From Thioalkalivibrio thiocyanoxidans ARh2 (GTDB taxonomy: Bacteria; Pseudomonadota; Gammaproteobacteria; Ectothiorhodospirales; Ectothiorhodospiraceae): a stretch of DNA of 64,000 nucleotides. The stretch spans positions 1 through 64,000 of the forward strand of contig NZ_ARQK01000054.1 of NCBI RefSeq assembly GCF_000385215.1, in the 5' to 3' direction. This document shows, piece after piece, positions 29,973 to 40,743 of the stretch (position 1 is its first letter; each line of letters starts with the position of its first letter). The translations under genes and the position numbers were made by a program. The notes beneath the pieces were generated by a model. It was not told where the DNA came from. It saw only the letters and a program-made list of their open reading frames with translations, and ran no database searches.

Positions 29973-30048
29973 GGGTCGTTAGCTCAGTTGGTAGAGCAGT
30001 TGGCTTTTAACCAATTGGTCGTAGGTTCGAATCCTACACGACCCACCA
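29973..30048 (+). tRNA. tRNA-Lys (TTT anticodon)
   Basis: 76 bases with encoded CCA. Acceptor GGGTCGT (29973-29979) pairs with ACGACCC (30038-30044). The D arm has AGCTCAGTTGGTAGAGC; the anticodon stem-loop TTGGC-TTTTAAC-.. gives TTT; the T arm is GTAGG-TTCGAAT-CCTAC. Confidence 0.96.
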
Positions 30049-30082
30049 TTACTCCCGGGCGCGCTAGCGCGGCCGGCACAAG

Positions 30083-30104
30083 GGCCCGCCTTCGCGGGCT
30101 TTTT
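30083..30104 (+). terminator. rho-independent terminator after tRNA-Lys
   Basis: GCCCGC, loop CTTC, GCGGGC followed by TTTTT. It separates tRNA-Lys from tRNA-Leu. Confidence 0.85.
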
Positions 30105-30133
30105 GTGTTTATGGGGCGCGAACAGGCTAGAAT
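30103..30133 (+). promoter_or_regulatory. putative promoter of tRNA-Leu
   Basis: TTGTGT (30103-30108) and TAGAAT (30128-30133) with a 19-base spacer; the -10 box lies 20 bases before the tRNA. The -10 is good, the -35 weak and the spacer long. Confidence 0.5.
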
Positions 30134-30153
30134 GCGCGCCTTTATTGAGACAC

Positions 30154-30240
30154 GCGAAAGTGGCGGAACTGGTAGACGCGCTGGGTTTAGGTCCCAGTGG
30201 GGTAAAACCCGTGAGAGTTCGAGTCTCTCCTTTCGCACCA
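30154..30240 (+). tRNA. tRNA-Leu (TAG anticodon)
   Basis: 87 bases with encoded CCA and a long variable arm, as class II tRNAs have. Acceptor GCGAAAG (30154-30160) pairs with CTTTCGC (30230-30236). The anticodon stem CTGGG/CCCAG encloses TTTAGGT with anticodon TAG at 30188-30190. Confidence 0.96.
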
Positions 30241-30325
30241 TTGTCCCGTGAACGCCCAGGCAGGCAGCCGGTGAGTGCTGCGGTCGGCAGGGATGACCGA
30301 TTTTTGAACCATTGCGAGGCCCTTC

Positions 30326-31633
30326 ATGCAAGTTTCCGTTGAAGCCACCGGCAACCTGGAACGCAAGATGACCATCCAGGTCCCCCCCGAGCGCGTCGAA
30401 TCCGAAGTCGACAACCGTCTGAAATCGCTGGCCAAGCGCGTCCGGCTCGACGGCTTTCGTCCGGGCAAGGTCCCGCTGAAGGTCGTGCGCCAGCGCTACG
30501 GCGCCGGGGTCTACCAGGAGGTGCTGAGCGAGGTCCTGCAGGAGAGCTACCGCGAGGCCGTGCAGCAGGAGGGTCTGGAGCCGGCCGGCAACCCGAGTAT
30601 CGAGCCGCGGAGCGTCGAAAGCGGCCAGCCGATTGAATTCACCGCGAGCTTCCAGGTGTTCCCCGAGGTGGAGGTGGCCGACTTCTCCGATGCCGAGATC
30701 GAGCGTCCGGTCGCCGAGATCGGCGACGAGGACATCGATCGCGTGATCGACTCCCTGCGCGAGCAGAACAAGGAGTGGGCCGAGGTCAAGCGCAAGGCCA
30801 AGAAAGGCGACCGCGTCACGCTGGACTTCGTGGGCAGCATTGACGGCGAGGAATTCGAGGGCGGCAAGGCCGAGGACTTCCAGGTTGAAGTGGGCGCCGG
30901 CCGTCTGATCGAGGACTTCGAGAAGCAGCTCAAGGGCGTGAAGGCCGGCGAGGAGCCGACCATCGATGTCACCTTCCCCGATGACTATCCGGCCGAGAAC
31001 CTGAAAGGTCAGACCGCGCAGTTCGCGCTGACCATCAAGAAGGTCGAGGGGCCCAAGCTGCCCGAGGTGGACGAGGAATTTGCGAAGAAATTCGGCATCG
31101 AAGACGGCTCGGTGGAGAAACTTCGCGCCGACGTGCGGTCCAATATGGAGCGCGAGCTGAACCAGGCACTGAAGGGCAAGGTCAAGAATCAGGTCATGGA
31201 GCTGATTATCGAGCGCCACGGCTTCGACCTGCCGGATGCCCTGGTGAAGTCCGAGATCAATCGCCTGCGCGAGGAAGCCGAGAAGCGGTTCGGTGGCGCC
31301 CAGCAGACCCAGCCGCTCCCCGACAGCCTGTTCGAGGAAGAGGCCAAGCGTCGCGTGCGCCTGGGTCTGGCCCTGCGGGCCATCATCGACCAGAAGGGCT
31401 TCGAGGTGGACGCGGACCGGGTCGAGCGTGACCTGGAAGAGATGGCCGCGACCTACGAGGATCCGGAAGAGGTCAAGCAGTACTACCGTTCCAACCCGCA
31501 GGCGAAGAGCAATCTGGAGTCGCTGGTGCTCGAGGACCAGGTGGTCGACTGGATCGTCGATCAGGCCAAGGTCACCGAGAAGAAGACCAGCTTCCAGGAC
31601 GTAATGAATCCGAACAAGGAGTCGACCGAATGA
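30326..31633 (+). CDS. tig: trigger factor, ribosome-associated chaperone
   Basis: 435 residues, normal length. The N-terminal domain holds the ribosome-binding signature GFRPGKVP near residue 45. The FKBP-type isomerase domain (about 150-245) includes [20 protein letters not shown]. The C-terminal helical arms follow. It meets nascent chains at the tunnel exit. It is the first gene of tig-clpP; the clpP ATG overlaps its stop by 4 bases. Confidence 0.97.
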   Translation: MQVSVEATGNLERKMTIQVPPERVESEVDNRLKSLAKRVRLDGFRPGKVPLKVVRQRYGAGVYQEVLSEVLQESYREAVQQEGLEPAGNPSIEPRSVESGQPIEFTASFQVFPEVEVADFSDAEIERPVAEIGDEDIDRVIDSLREQNKEWAEVKRKAKKGDRVTLDFVGSIDGEEFEGGKAEDFQVEVGAGRLIEDFEKQLKGVKAGEEPTIDVTFPDDYPAENLKGQTAQFALTIKKVEGPKLPEVDEEFAKKFGIEDGSVEKLRADVRSNMERELNQALKGKVKNQVMELIIERHGFDLPDALVKSEINRLREEAEKRFGGAQQTQPLPDSLFEEEAKRRVRLGLALRAIIDQKGFEVDADRVERDLEEMAATYEDPEEVKQYYRSNPQAKSNLESLVLEDQVVDWIVDQAKVTEKKTSFQDVMNPNKESTE

Positions 31634-32307
31634 GCCACGACATGGCCGGTCAGGGGGCGCAGCATGCCCAGGGGCTGAATCTGGTCCCGATGGTGGTCGA
31701 GCAGACCGCCCGCGGCGAGCGCGCCTATGACATCTACTCCCGGTTGCTGAAGGACCGGGTCATCTTCTGTGTGGGCCCGGTCGAGGACTACATGGCCAAC
31801 GTGATCGTGGCCCAGTTGCTGTTCCTCGAATCGGAAAACCCGGACAAGGAGATCAGCCTGTACATCAATTCCCCGGGTGGGGCCGTGACCGCGGGTATGG
31901 CGATCTACGACACCATGCAGTTCATCAAGCCCCAGGTGAGCACCCTGTGTGTCGGCCAGGCCGCGAGCATGGGCGCGGTGCTGCTGGCCGGTGGTGCACC
32001 GGGCAAGCGTTACTCCCTGCCGCACTCGCGGGTCATGATCCATCAGCCGCTGGGGGGCTTCCAGGGGCAGGCGTCGGATATCGACATCCATGCGCGCGAG
32101 ATCCTGAAGATCCGCGAGGAGCTCAACCGCGTGCTGGCCCATCACACCGGGCAGACCGTGGAACAGGTGGAGCAGGACACCGATCGAGACCGCTTCATGA
32201 CCGCCGCCGAGGCCCAGGAGTACGGTCTGGTGGATAATGTCCTTTCCAGCCGCAGTGCGCCCGCCGCTGGTGGCGAACCGGACACCCGCAAGAAGGACAA
32301 GGCCTGA
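31630..32307 (+). CDS. clpP: ClpP protease subunit
   Basis: 225 residues. Serine protease triad: Ser112 in [11 protein letters not shown], His137 in MIHQPLGG, and Asp in DTDRDRFM near residue 186. [18 protein letters not shown] is a family block. A tetradecamer that degrades substrates fed by ClpX or ClpA. The C-terminal tail ([17 protein letters not shown]) is about 15 residues longer than in E. coli. The ATG overlaps tig; clpX follows after 117 bases. Confidence 0.97.
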   Translation: MSHDMAGQGAQHAQGLNLVPMVVEQTARGERAYDIYSRLLKDRVIFCVGPVEDYMANVIVAQLLFLESENPDKEISLYINSPGGAVTAGMAIYDTMQFIKPQVSTLCVGQAASMGAVLLAGGAPGKRYSLPHSRVMIHQPLGGFQGQASDIDIHAREILKIREELNRVLAHHTGQTVEQVEQDTDRDRFMTAAEAQEYGLVDNVLSSRSAPAAGGEPDTRKKDKA

Positions 32308-32356
32308 TCGCAGCGAGACTGGATGGCGGGCTGGATATACCGGACTCGTGCCCGGT

Positions 32357-32381
32357 CCGTTTGCAACGTGCCGGCAAACGG
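32357..32381 (+). other. hairpin between clpP and clpX
   Basis: CCGTTTGC (32357-32364) pairs with GCAAACGG (32374-32381), 9-base loop, no T tract. It may be an RNA processing or stability element rather than a terminator. Confidence 0.45.
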
Positions 32382-32424
32382 GGCATGTTCTGAGAAACCC
32401 TGACAGCGCAACCGAGGCATACGG

Positions 32425-33702
<1,278 letters not shown>

Positions 33703-33747
33703 GGCCGCGCGGTCTTTCGCAGGGGGGCGGCAAGGGGCTGGCCCCGT

Positions 33748-33776
33748 CTTGAAAAACGGTCAGGGCACCCCCACCT
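33748..33776 (+). promoter_or_regulatory. sigma-32 type heat-shock promoter of lon
   Basis: CTTGAA (33748-33753), 15 bases, then CCCCACCT (33769-33776). This differs by one base from the sigma-32 consensus CTTGAA..CCCCATNT and lies 34 bases before the lon start. lon is a heat-shock gene in many proteobacteria, which supports the reading. Confidence 0.7.
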
Positions 33777-33810
33777 CTCCCTTACATTCGTCTAGCCCTG
33801 AGGGGGCCAC

Positions 33811-36276
33811 ATGACCGATCAACATTCCTCCCAGAACGAGGTGGACTCCCCCGTCAAGCGCGTCGCGGTCCTGCCGCTGCGTGACGTCGTGGTATATCCG
33901 CACATGGTCATCCCGCTGTTTGTGGGTCGCGAGAAGTCGATCCGCGCGCTGGACTCGGCCATGGCCCAGAACAAGCAGGTCCTGCTGGTCGCGCAAAAGA
34001 GCGCCGAGGTGGACGAGCCCGAGGCCGCCGACCTGCACGAGATCGGCACCCTTGGCAATATCCTGCAGCTGCTGCGCCTGCCCGACGGCACCATCAAGGT
34101 GCTGGTCGAGGGCGCCCAGCGCGCGCGCGTGATGGACGTCTCCACCGCCGGCGATGCGGAGAAGGAAGAGGACTACTTCACCGCCGATATCCGCATGATC
34201 GAGGAGGAGTACGACACCGAGGAGAAGGAACTCGAGGTCCTCGGTCGCTCCGCGCTCAATCAGTTCGAGCAGTACATCAAGCTGAACAAGAAGGTCCCGC
34301 CGGAGATCCTGACCTCGCTGGCCGGGATCGACGACACCTCGCGTCTGGCCGATACCATTGCTGCGCACATGTCGCTGAAGCTCGAGGAGAAGCAGCAGGT
34401 CCTCGAGATCGCCAATGTGCGCGCGCGCCTGGAGCACCTGGTCGCCAAGATCGAGGGCGAGATGGACGTGCTGCAGATCGAGAAGAAGATCCGCGGTCGC
34501 GTGAAGCAGCAGATGGAGAAATCCCAGCGCGAGTACTACCTGAATGAGCAGATGAAGGCCATTCAGAAGGAGCTGGGGGATCTCGAGGATGCCCCGAACG
34601 AACAGGAAGACCTGGCCGAGAAGATCGAGCAGGCCGGCATGCCGGCGGAGGCCAAGAAGAAGGCCACCGCCGAGCTGAACAAGCTGAAGATGATGTCGCC
34701 GATGTCGGCCGAGGCCACCGTCGTGCGCAGCTACATCGACTGGCTGGTCAGTGTCCCGTGGAAGAAGAAGACGCGGGTCAGCAAGGATCTTGCGCGTGCC
34801 GAGAAGATCCTCAACGAGGATCACTACGGCCTCGAGGAGGTCAAGGAGCGCATCCTTGAATACCTCGCCGTGCAGTCGCGCGTGCGCAAGCTCAAGGGCC
34901 CGATCCTGTGCCTGGTCGGCCCTCCGGGGGTCGGCAAGACCTCGCTGGGAGAATCCATCGCGCGTGCGACCAATCGCAAGTTCTCGCGCATGGCGCTGGG
35001 CGGTGTGCGTGACGAGGCGGAGATCCGCGGCCACCGACGGACCTATATCGGCTCGCTGCCGGGCAAGATCGTGCAGAACCTGGCCAAGGTCGGCGTGCGC
35101 AACCCGCTGTTTCTGCTCGACGAGATCGACAAGATGGCGATGGACTTCCGCGGCGACCCGGCCTCGGCGATGCTCGAGGTGCTGGATCCGGAACAGAACC
35201 ACACCTTCAGCGACCACTACCTGGAGGTCGACTACGACCTGTCCGACGTGATGTTCGTGGCCACGGCCAACTCGATGAACATCCCCGGACCGCTGCTGGA
35301 TCGCATGGAAGTCATCCGTCTGTCCGGCTACACCGAGGACGAGAAGGTCAACATCGCGCACACCTACCTGGTGCCGAAGCAGATCAAGACCAACGGCCTG
35401 AAGCCTGACGAGATCAATATCTCCGACGCCGCGGTGCGTGACATCGTGCGCTACTACACCCGCGAGGCGGGTGTGCGTGCCCTGGAGCGCGAGATTGCCA
35501 AGATTTGCCGCAAGGTGGTCAAGCAGCGCCTGCTGGCCAAGGGCAAGGAGCGTGACCGCACCACGTCGGTCACCCCGAAGACGCTGGACAAGTACCTGGG
35601 CGTGCGGCGTTTCCGCTTCGGTCTGGCCGAGGAAAACGACCAGATCGGCCAGGTAACCGGTCTGGCCTGGACCGAGGTCGGCGGCGAGCTCCTGACCATC
35701 GAGTCGACGGTTGTCCCCGGCAAGGGCAAGACCCAGCAGACTGGCAAGCTCGGTGACGTGATGCAGGAGTCGATTCACGCGGCGCTGACCGTGGTTCGTT
35801 CGCGCTCCGACTCCCTGGGACTGGAGGAGAATTTCCACGAGAACAAGGACCTCCATATCCACGTGCCCGAAGGCGCCACGCCCAAGGATGGCCCCTCCGC
35901 CGGTATTGCGATGTGCACGGCCATCGTGTCCGCACTGACCGGCATCCCGGTGCGGGCCGACGTGGCCATGACCGGCGAGATCACCCTTCGCGGCCAGGTT
36001 CTGCCGATCGGCGGGCTGAAGGAGAAGCTGCTGGCGGCCCACCGGGGGGGTATCCGCACGGTGCTGATCCCCGAGGAGAACGAAAAGGACCTGGTGGATA
36101 TCCCGAAGAACATCAAGAACAAGCTGGATATCCGTCCGGTGCGCTGGATCGACGAGGTGCTCGAGGTCGCGCTTGCCCATCTGCCGGAGGCCAAGGGCGG
36201 CGATGCACCGACCAAGGTCGAGGAGACCGTGAAACCGTCCAAGGAATCGAGTCGCCGTCGAGTGCGGCACCACTAA
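33811..36276 (+). CDS. lon: Lon ATP-dependent protease
   Basis: 821 residues (LonA type). N-terminal substrate domain with [19 protein letters not shown], a long helical region (190-300), AAA+ domain with Walker [12 protein letters not shown] near 369 and Walker [11 protein letters not shown] near 433, and the protease domain with the Ser/Lys dyad: Ser in [11 protein letters not shown] near 695 and Lys in [14 protein letters not shown] near 737. It degrades misfolded and regulatory proteins. The C-terminus has a lysine/serine-rich tail. A strong terminator follows. Confidence 0.97.
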   Translation: MTDQHSSQNEVDSPVKRVAVLPLRDVVVYPHMVIPLFVGREKSIRALDSAMAQNKQVLLVAQKSAEVDEPEAADLHEIGTLGNILQLLRLPDGTIKVLVEGAQRARVMDVSTAGDAEKEEDYFTADIRMIEEEYDTEEKELEVLGRSALNQFEQYIKLNKKVPPEILTSLAGIDDTSRLADTIAAHMSLKLEEKQQVLEIANVRARLEHLVAKIEGEMDVLQIEKKIRGRVKQQMEKSQREYYLNEQMKAIQKELGDLEDAPNEQEDLAEKIEQAGMPAEAKKKATAELNKLKMMSPMSAEATVVRSYIDWLVSVPWKKKTRVSKDLARAEKILNEDHYGLEEVKERILEYLAVQSRVRKLKGPILCLVGPPGVGKTSLGESIARATNRKFSRMALGGVRDEAEIRGHRRTYIGSLPGKIVQNLAKVGVRNPLFLLDEIDKMAMDFRGDPASAMLEVLDPEQNHTFSDHYLEVDYDLSDVMFVATANSMNIPGPLLDRMEVIRLSGYTEDEKVNIAHTYLVPKQIKTNGLKPDEINISDAAVRDIVRYYTREAGVRALEREIAKICRKVVKQRLLAKGKERDRTTSVTPKTLDKYLGVRRFRFGLAEENDQIGQVTGLAWTEVGGELLTIESTVVPGKGKTQQTGKLGDVMQESIHAALTVVRSRSDSLGLEENFHENKDLHIHVPEGATPKDGPSAGIAMCTAIVSALTGIPVRADVAMTGEITLRGQVLPIGGLKEKLLAAHRGGIRTVLIPEENEKDLVDIPKNIKNKLDIRPVRWIDEVLEVALAHLPEAKGGDAPTKVEETVKPSKESSRRRVRHH

Positions 36277-36294
36277 GCACCGGATTTACAATCA

Positions 36295-36323
36295 CAACCG
36301 CGGCCGCTGGCCGCGGTTTTTTT
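36295..36323 (+). terminator. rho-independent terminator of lon
   Basis: CCGCGGCC, loop GCT, GGCCGCGG followed by seven T. Confidence 0.92.
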
Positions 36324-36368
36324 GCGTCTCCGCGCACAGCGAGCCGTGGGTGGGTGTGTAACGCTTGT

Positions 36369-36398
36369 TTGACACTTTTTCGAGCCCCTTGATATAAC
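36369..36398 (+). promoter_or_regulatory. sigma-70 promoter of hupB
   Basis: TTGACA (36369-36374) and TATAAC (36393-36398), 18-base spacer. A near-consensus pair, 130 bases before the hupB ATG, leaving a leader of about 120 bases. Confidence 0.75.
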
Positions 36399-36527
36399 CC
36401 CAATCGCACTATTTGATTCCCGGCTGGGCGAGCCCGCGACAGGATGGAGAACCCTCCCCGCGCTGGTGTAAGCTTGGCCTTCATCGGGCCGCAAGGCTGA
36501 GTCACCACTGAGATAAGGAAGCGCTTC

Positions 36528-36800
36528 ATGAATAAATCCGAACTGATCGACGCGATCGCCGCAGAAGCCGATGTCCCGAAGGCCCAGGCCGGCCGCATGC
36601 TGGACGCCATGGTGACTGTGGTGGGCGATACGCTGGCCAAGGGTGACCAGGTCTCCCTGGTGGGCTTTGGCACCTTCCTCGTCCGCGAGCGCGAGGCCCG
36701 CACCGGCCGCAATCCGCGTACCGGCCAGTCCATCCAGATTGCCGCCTCCAAAACGCCTTCGTTCAAGGCTGGTAAAGCGCTCAAGGATCGCGTAAACTAG
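36528..36800 (+). CDS. hupB: DNA-binding protein HU-beta
   Basis: 90 residues, the usual HU length. [21 protein letters not shown] begins the helical dimerisation part; [26 protein letters not shown] is the beta-arm segment that wraps DNA. Its dimer bends and compacts DNA non-specifically. Preceded by ATAAGGAA. In most relatives ppiD follows; here tRNA-Val begins 12 bases downstream and probably shares the transcript. Confidence 0.97.
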   Translation: MNKSELIDAIAAEADVPKAQAGRMLDAMVTVVGDTLAKGDQVSLVGFGTFLVREREARTGRNPRTGQSIQIAASKTPSFKAGKALKDRVN

Positions 36801-36811
36801 CGCGCTTTATC

Positions 36812-36887
36812 GGGTGCTTAGCTCAGCTGGTAGAGCGTCGCCCTTACAAGGCGAATGTCGGCGGTTCGAACCCGTCAGCACCCACCA
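36812..36887 (+). tRNA. tRNA-Val (TAC anticodon)
   Basis: 76 bases with encoded CCA. Acceptor GGGTGCT (36812-36818) pairs with AGCACCC (36877-36883). Anticodon stem TCGCC/GGCGA with loop CTTACAA gives TAC. Confidence 0.96.
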
Positions 36888-36919
36888 TGCAGCGCAAGCT
36901 GGCTGCATGAACAAAATCT

Positions 36920-36996
36920 GGAGCGGTAGTTCAGTTGGTTAGAATACCGGCCTGTCACGCCGGGGGTCGCGGGTTCGAGTCCCGTCCGCTCCGCCA
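36920..36996 (+). tRNA. tRNA-Asp (GTC anticodon)
   Basis: 77 bases with encoded CCA. Acceptor GGAGCGG (36920-36926) pairs with CCGCTCC (36986-36992). Anticodon stem CCGGC/GCCGG with loop CTGTCAC gives GTC. It is 32 bases after tRNA-Val, in tandem. Confidence 0.96.
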
Positions 36997-37004
36997 TCTC
37001 TGAG

Positions 37005-37028
37005 AAAGGCGCCTTCGGGCGCCTTTTT
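37005..37028 (+). terminator. rho-independent terminator after tRNA-Asp
   Basis: AAAGGCGCC, loop TTCG, GGCGCCTTTTT. It ends the hupB-tRNA-Val-tRNA-Asp unit. Confidence 0.9.
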
Positions 37029-37231
37029 CTTTGCCTGTTCCCAGCCAAGCCCACGCCTCAGCCCCGTCCAGTGTCCCGGCGCGGGGCGGATTCGTGGTGT
37101 GAGGGACAGAGGGCTTCTCGGGGGGGCGTGGCGCGGTTTGAGTCCGGTGCGCGGACGGAGCGTCGTCGCTATGGGCAGCACAGGACAGGGCGAGAGTGGG
37201 GCGAACGCCGTGACGGCGGCTCTGACAGCGC

Positions 37232-38200
37232 TCAGGTGTCGCTAGATTCGGTACCGTCGATGGGCTGAGGGTAGTCCCCGTTCTGGCTCTCGCTGTCCGG
37301 GAGGGCGCCGGAGTCCGGCGCGTAGGCCTCGCCCTCGAGGCTCTGGCGCATGGCCTCCTCGGCCTCCTGGTTGAGGACGATGATCGAGATGCGCCGGTTG
37401 ATGGCCGCCTCCGGGTCGTCGCGGTCGAACGGCACGCTGTCGGCCAGCCCGACGACCCGCGCGACCTGTTCCGCCTCGGCGCCCCCCGCGATCAGGGCGC
37501 GGCGTGCGGCATTGGCACGGTCGGCCGAGAGCTCCCAGTTGGAATAGTCCGGGCGCAGCAGGGGGCGGGCGTCGGTGTGGCCGGTGATCGAGATGCGATT
37601 CGGGACCTTGTTGATCAGGCTCGCCAGCTCGCGCAGGATCGCGTCGGCGTGCTCCTGCGGGGTGGAGCTGGCCGTGTCGAACATCGGCCGGTTTTCGCGA
37701 TCGATGATCTGGATGCGCAGCCCCTCCGGGGTGATATCCAGGAGCAACTGGTCCTTGTAGGGCTCAAGCGCCTGACTCTGTTCAAGGGCCTCCTCCAGCG
37801 CCTCCTGGAGCGCCTCCAGGGCCTCCCGGTCCCGCGCCTCGGCCAGCTCGTCCAGGGTTTCTTCATCCACCCCCATCGGTGCCTCCATGGCCTCGGGGTC
37901 CTGGATCAGTTCGGGCAAGCCCTCGAAGTCGATCAGCGAGGGATCCACTCCGGTTCCGTCGCCGGGGGCCTGTCCGGGTGCAGCAGCGTCGCCGGCGAAT
38001 ACGGAGGGGTTCTGGAAGTATTCAGAGATGCCGGCGCGCTGCTCGTCGTCGAGGGCGACGAGCAGCCACATCACCAGGAAGAACCCCATCATCGCGAGGG
38101 TAAAATCAGCGAACGCGATCTTCCACGCACCAGTATGGTGGCCGCCCTTGACCACCTTCTTCTTGACGATGATCGGCTGGGTCTTGTCCTCGACGCCCAT
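37232..38200 (-). CDS. motB: flagellar motor stator protein MotB
   Basis: 322 residues. A single membrane helix (about 29-50) carries the ion-binding Asp in FADFTLAMMGFFLVMW. A linker rich in Glu/Ala/Leu (100-160) may form a helix. The OmpA-like domain (about 170-290) has SITGHTDARPL for peptidoglycan binding. With MotA it forms the stator. The residue aligned with Val43 of E. coli MotB is Val, the proton-type residue. The acidic C-terminal tail is long. It starts 19 bases after motA. Confidence 0.92.
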   Translation of the reverse strand: MGVEDKTQPIIVKKKVVKGGHHTGAWKIAFADFTLAMMGFFLVMWLLVALDDEQRAGISEYFQNPSVFAGDAAAPGQAPGDGTGVDPSLIDFEGLPELIQDPEAMEAPMGVDEETLDELAEARDREALEALQEALEEALEQSQALEPYKDQLLLDITPEGLRIQIIDRENRPMFDTASSTPQEHADAILRELASLINKVPNRISITGHTDARPLLRPDYSNWELSADRANAARRALIAGGAEAEQVARVVGLADSVPFDRDDPEAAINRRISIIVLNQEAEEAMRQSLEGEAYAPDSGALPDSESQNGDYPQPIDGTESSDT

Positions 38201-38219
38201 CGGGGTGATCAGGGGGCGG

Positions 38220-39071
38220 TCAGGCCCCCTTCACGTGCTCCTCAAGCTCGGTAAAGCTCGGACGCATGGCCCCTTCCATCGTCTTGCGGCCAAACTCGAC
38301 CGCGACCTGCGGGCTGTAGCCCTGGACATTGGCCAGGATGCAGGCCTTGATGCACTGCAGGAATTTGGCTTCCTCCTGTGCACGGGCCTCGAGCGCCGTC
38401 GAGGTGGGGCCGGCAAAGCCGTAGGCCAGCAGAATCCCGAGGAATGAGCCGACCAGCGCGGCCGCAACGCTCGAGCCGATCTCCTCGATGGAGCCGTCGA
38501 GCCTTCCCATGGTCATCACGATCCCCAGCACCGCGGCGACGATCCCGAAGCCGGGCAGGGCCTCCGCGACGCGGTGTACGGCGTTGGCCGGCTTGTGCGA
38601 CTCCTCGTGGTGGGTCTCGAGGTCCAGATCCATCAGGGCATCAAGCTCGTGAGGGTTCATGCTGCCGGAGATGATCAGGCGCATGTAGTCGGTAATGAAC
38701 TCCATCGCGTGGTGGTCGGCCAGCACGCGAGGGTGGGCCTGGAAGAGCTCGCTGTTCTCCGGCTCCTCGATGTCGTTCTCCACCCCCATCAGCCCTTCCT
38801 TGCGGGCCTTGGTGAAGAGCTTGTACATCAGGGCCAGCAGGTCGAGATAGTCGTCGGACTTGTACTTGCTGCCCTTCATCAGGCTGGGGATGGACTTGAA
38901 GACCGTGATGACGACCCGAGGCGGGTTGGCGATCAGGAATGCCCCCAGCGCTGCACCCCCGATGATCCAGTATTCGTATGGCTGCCACATGACCCGAAGG
39001 TCGCCGCCATGAAAGTAGTATCCCCCGAAGACCGACGAGAATACGACGACGATGCCAAGAAAATACTTCAC
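38220..39071 (-). CDS. motA: flagellar motor stator protein MotA
   Basis: 283 residues, read from a GTG at 39071 (MKYFLGIVVVFSSV). Four membrane helices, a cytoplasmic loop with the charged residues that push on FliG (about 60-165), and the conserved LPGFGIVAAVLGIVMTM and VGSFLGILLAYGFAGP. Forms the pentamer around the MotB pair. motA is upstream of motB in a two-gene operon, divergent from the HDOD gene. No sigma-28 motif was found upstream. Confidence 0.94.
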   Translation of the reverse strand: MKYFLGIVVVFSSVFGGYYFHGGDLRVMWQPYEYWIIGGAALGAFLIANPPRVVITVFKSIPSLMKGSKYKSDDYLDLLALMYKLFTKARKEGLMGVENDIEEPENSELFQAHPRVLADHHAMEFITDYMRLIISGSMNPHELDALMDLDLETHHEESHKPANAVHRVAEALPGFGIVAAVLGIVMTMGRLDGSIEEIGSSVAAALVGSFLGILLAYGFAGPTSTALEARAQEEAKFLQCIKACILANVQGYSPQVAVEFGRKTMEGAMRPSFTELEEHVKGA

Positions 39072-39181
39072 GAAACGGGAACCCCGAGATTGTCGATGGC
39101 GCGAAGGTGATGCGGGTCACGCTTTCGCAATTGATATAGTGACGGGCATAACGATAACGACTCCCCCGCGCGAGGTACAGC

Positions 39182-40555
39182 ATGTCCCAGGATGAGGACG
39201 CGCCCTACAGCGGCCAGGCACGCCGCCTGGCTGGACTCGACTGGCCGATTCTGGAGGCCAGTGACGCAGCCTTCTCGCAACCCGATGCCCTGGTGCAGCG
39301 CCCTTTGCGGGAACTGGGTCAGTGGGCAGAGCGGGACCCCGGTCTCGCATTGCGACTCGTCCTGATCGCGAACGGCTCGCGTCGTGGCCTGCGTCAGGAG
39401 GTGCACTCGGTTCCCGATGCCATCGCCATGCTGGGCCTGCAGAAAGTCTGCGAGGAAGTCCGCACGGCTCCCCCGGTTGGCGAGGTGGTGAGCGAACCGC
39501 AGCGCTATCGGCAGGCGGCGGCCCAGTCACGGCTGGCCGCGATGATCGCGGCGGACGTTGCACAGCGTCGGCGCGACGCCGAGCCGGCAGAGGTGGGGCT
39601 GGCAGCCTTGCTGAACCAGCTCGGTTTGCTCGGCCTGCTGCTGGCGGGCGAGCCACGCCTGGGCCGGCTGCTCGCCATGCTGGAACTCAATGCGCTCCCG
39701 GACGAGGCCAGCTATACCGCGCTGGGCTATGCGACCGACGACCTGTCGCGTGCAATGACCGAGGCGATGGCGCTGCCCGAACTGGTTGTGGGAACGCAGC
39801 GCGCGGTCAACGCCGCGCATCCGCGCGCCTTCGAGGTCATGGTCGCCAGCGCGGTGGCCTGGCAGATCATGCGCGGCATGGACACGGTACGGGGCGATCG
39901 CGATCTGCGTCTGCTGGCGGGCCTGACCGGGGTCAACGAAAAGGTCGTCGCTGACCGGCTGTCGGAGATCATCGAGCGCTTCAATGAAGACGCCGACGTG
40001 TATCACATCGAGCGCCTGGACCCCGCGATACCCGGGTCGGTCTGGCTGCGGCCCCGGCACCGTACGCCGCTGGCGCTTTGCCCGCGCGCCGATGTGCTGG
40101 AGGAGGGGGTGGCTCGTCTGGGGCAGGACGCCAACCGTGTGTCGCGGCTGCGGCGCATGCTGCGGGTGATGCAGTTCGGCCTTGGCCTGAATCGAGTGGT
40201 CTTCGCGGTGCTGGCGCGCGACGGCGAATCGCTACGGGCCGAACACATGGTGGGCACGCTGCACGAACCCGAATTCAGTCACTTCGTGATTCAGCGCTCC
40301 GCCCTGGGTCCGCTGGAGGCCGTGCTGGAGGATGACGCGCCCACCTGGTGGGGGCGCCACTATGCGGGCGTGGCGCTGCCGGAGGCGATCCAGACCCTGA
40401 CCGGAGGGGTCGATGCCTTCTATGCGCCGGTGCGGGATCAGGGGCAGGTGATCGGGATGGTGTATGCCGATCGCCGCAGTCGCCAGAATGCACTCGATGA
40501 CCGCGCGTTCCAGGGTTTCTGCCGAGTCGTGCAGGCCGTCTCGATCGCCGGCTAG
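39182..40555 (+). CDS. HDOD-domain signalling protein
   Basis: 457 residues, soluble. The N-terminal half (about 15-215) has the HDOD helical pattern: [13 protein letters not shown].., [15 protein letters not shown] (the classical V..AI..LG) and the region [16 protein letters not shown]. The C-terminal third (about 310-455) looks like a GAF-type sensor: [18 protein letters not shown] and [26 protein letters not shown] proteins work in regulation of motility, chemotaxis and c-di-GMP signalling without enzymatic activity. Divergence from motAB and the adjacent receptor gene suggest a motility role. Start at 39182, close after GAGGTACAGC. Confidence 0.8.
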   Translation: MSQDEDAPYSGQARRLAGLDWPILEASDAAFSQPDALVQRPLRELGQWAERDPGLALRLVLIANGSRRGLRQEVHSVPDAIAMLGLQKVCEEVRTAPPVGEVVSEPQRYRQAAAQSRLAAMIAADVAQRRRDAEPAEVGLAALLNQLGLLGLLLAGEPRLGRLLAMLELNALPDEASYTALGYATDDLSRAMTEAMALPELVVGTQRAVNAAHPRAFEVMVASAVAWQIMRGMDTVRGDRDLRLLAGLTGVNEKVVADRLSEIIERFNEDADVYHIERLDPAIPGSVWLRPRHRTPLALCPRADVLEEGVARLGQDANRVSRLRRMLRVMQFGLGLNRVVFAVLARDGESLRAEHMVGTLHEPEFSHFVIQRSALGPLEAVLEDDAPTWWGRHYAGVALPEAIQTLTGGVDAFYAPVRDQGQVIGMVYADRRSRQNALDDRAFQGFCRVVQAVSIAG

Positions 40556-40743
40556 CCTTTCCAGCGGAGGCGCGCTGGTCCAGGTGTTTCGCGGCTTCAT
40601 GGCCGTACCTCCCGGTGCCTCAAGCCTCGTCGGTCGTGGCCGTTACATCGGATGTAGCGTATGTGTTCGCGCGCGAAATGGCGCGGCGACCTGTCCGCCA
40701 CATCCGCTCCATCCCGACACCGGAAAAAAGGACAACGTCCGTT

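Noticed and set aside
33760-36273. Open frame of 837 codons on the minus strand over lon
   Set aside because: Shadow of lon; no domain or start signal.
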